From NCBI RefSeq assembly GCF_014645835.1, contig NZ_BMMM01000006.1, positions 394,770 through 458,769 of the forward strand: a stretch of 64,000 nucleotides of DNA, given 5' to 3'. The translations under genes were made by a program, and so were the position numbers. The stretch comes from Streptomyces albiflavescens. Lineage in GTDB: Bacteria; Actinomycetota; Actinomycetes; Streptomycetales; Streptomycetaceae. Each line of letters begins with the position of its first letter. Position 1 is the first letter of the stretch. This document shows, piece by piece, positions 62,871-64,000 of the stretch. The notes beneath the pieces are model-generated. The model did no database searches. It was not told where the DNA came from and saw only the letters and a list, made by a program, of their open reading frames with translations.

Positions 62871-64000
62871 ATGCCCCACCCCTACGTCCTGTTGTCCGCG
62901 GCCGTCTCGCTCGACGGCTTCCTGGACGACACCGGCCCCGAGCGGCTGCTGCTCTCGGGGCCGGCCGACTTCGACCGGGTCGACGAGGTGCGGGCGTCCA
63001 GCGACGCGATCCTGGTCGGCGCCGGCACCCTCCGCTCGGACAATCCCCGGCTCCTGGTCAACTCGGCCAGGCGGCGCGCGGCGCGGGTCGCCGACGGCCG
63101 TCCCGAGTACCCGCTGAAGGTCACCGTCAGCGGGTCCGGCGACCTCGACCCGGCGGCCCGGTTCTGGCACACGGGCGGCGAGAAGATCGTCTATACGACG
63201 GACCAGGGCGCCGCGAGGGCGACCGACGCCCTGCGCGGACTCGACGACGGGCTCGGCGTGGACATCGTGTCGACCGGTCCCGAGCTCGACTGGCGTGTGC
63301 TCCTGGAACACCTTCATGACGTACGCGGTGTGCGGCGTCTCATGGTCGAAGGGGGCGGGCGGGTTCACACCCAGCTGATGCGGGAGGGGCTCGCGGACGA
63401 GCTGCAGCTCGCCGTCGCGCCGCTCTTCGTCGGGGAGCCGGACGCGCCGCGGCTGTTCGGGCCCGGGGCCTATCCCCCCGGGCGGATGCGGCTGATGGAG
63501 ACGCGTGCCGTCGGGGATGTCGTGCTCATCCGCTACGTCCCCACGGCGCCCGGCGTCGGGCGGCTCGCCGCGTCGGCGGACCGGCACTGGCTAACGCTCG
63601 CCTGCGAGCTGGCCGCACTGTGCCCGCCCTCGGAGACGGCGTTCAGTGTGGGCGCGGTGGTGGTGGCCGCCGATGGGACCGAGCTGGCGCGGGGGTACTC
63701 CCGTGAGGGCGGCGACTCCGTGGTGCACGCCGAGGAGGCGGCGCTCGCCAAGATCGACCCCGCCGATCCGCGCCTCGGCTCGGCCACGGTCTACAGCAGC
63801 CTGGAGCCGTGCGCCCGCCGGGCCTCCCGGCCGGCCCCGTGTGCCCGGCTGATTCTCGACGCGGGGGTACGGCGGGTGGTCACCGCCTGGCGGGAGCCCG
63901 ACACGTTCGTCGCCGGTGCCGACGGCCATGGGCTCCTCGTGGCGGAGGGTGCCGACGTGGTCGTACTCCCGGAGTACGAGGAGCGGGCCAAGGAGCCCAA
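62871..64000 (+). CDS. RibD-like bifunctional reductase-deaminase, reversed domain order (runs off the window)
   Basis: The open frame begins MPHPYVLLSAAVSLDGFLDD and continues past 64000, at least 376 residues. Residues about 5-225 are a RibD-C/dihydrofolate-reductase-like reductase (ILVGAGTLRSDNPRLL and LMVEGGGRVHTQLM). Residues about 245-360 are a cytidine-deaminase-like domain with zinc motif HAEEA and PCARRASRPAPC. Canonical RibD has deaminase first and reductase second; here the order is swapped within one continuous frame. GGAGGG precedes the ATG at 62871. It should act on riboflavin pyrimidine intermediates or related compounds. Confidence 0.9.
   Translation, partial: MPHPYVLLSAAVSLDGFLDDTGPERLLLSGPADFDRVDEVRASSDAILVGAGTLRSDNPRLLVNSARRRAARVADGRPEYPLKVTVSGSGDLDPAARFWHTGGEKIVYTTDQGAARATDALRGLDDGLGVDIVSTGPELDWRVLLEHLHDVRGVRRLMVEGGGRVHTQLMREGLADELQLAVAPLFVGEPDAPRLFGPGAYPPGRMRLMETRAVGDVVLIRYVPTAPGVGRLAASADRHWLTLACELAALCPPSETAFSVGAVVVAADGTELARGYSREGGDSVVHAEEAALAKIDPADPRLGSATVYSSLEPCARRASRPAPCARLILDAGVRRVVTAWREPDTFVAGADGHGLLVAEGADVVVLPEYEERAKEP

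Overview
The window is about 70% GC, its genes use GTG as well as ATG starts, and many neighbours overlap by ATGA or GTGA. Gene content (purC, purSQL, purF, purM, bldC, a valine dehydrogenase, an Lsr2 paralogue, a DUF3073 protein) points clearly to the chromosomal core of a Streptomyces species. Nothing suggests a plasmid or chromosome end.

Layout. 0.2-2.8 kb: a dimethylformamidase-like protein and purC. 3-7.5 kb: two tRNA-Gly(GCC) genes and one odd tRNA-Gly(UCC), flanking a four-gene ABC exporter / NarL-type two-component operon. 7.7-18.3 kb: an Lsr2 paralogue, purS-purQ-purL, a divergent MFS/TetR pair, a META-domain lipoprotein, purF and purM. 18.4-22.5 kb: DUF3073 protein, valine dehydrogenase, bldC and small conserved proteins. 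22.9-28 kb: a large HrpA helicase among four tRNA genes (Asp, Phe, Asp, Glu). 28-40 kb: a membrane metallophosphoesterase, a zincin, a lipoprotein, a DEAD-box helicase with an RGG-rich tail, two FG-GAP repeat proteins (one lacking its N-terminus), an APC permease and tRNA-Lys.

40.3-59 kb is the most unusual part. It encodes a type IV secretion-like apparatus related to the Tcp/Tn916 (FATA) class: TcpC-like, small TcpD-like, TcpE-like, VirB4-like ATPase and VirB6-like channel proteins, a transglycosylase/NlpC-P60 hydrolase, several small lipoproteins or single-span proteins, a ParA/MinD-like ATPase and a ribbon-helix-helix-like protein. I see no relaxase, coupling protein, integrase or attachment site. 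Nearly every promoter region in this block carries copies of one motif (GTATAGACAC and close variants), which suggests a dedicated regulator and a coherent, domesticated system.

59-64 kb: a low-GC, repeat-bearing gap with apparent coding remnants, a TyrZ-type tyrosyl-tRNA synthetase with an altered binding-pocket motif, and an accessory riboflavin group (ribA, a MarR regulator with similar palindromes at both promoters, and a RibD-like protein with reversed domain order that runs off the window).

All calls come from reading the sequence and recalled family knowledge. No searches were run.
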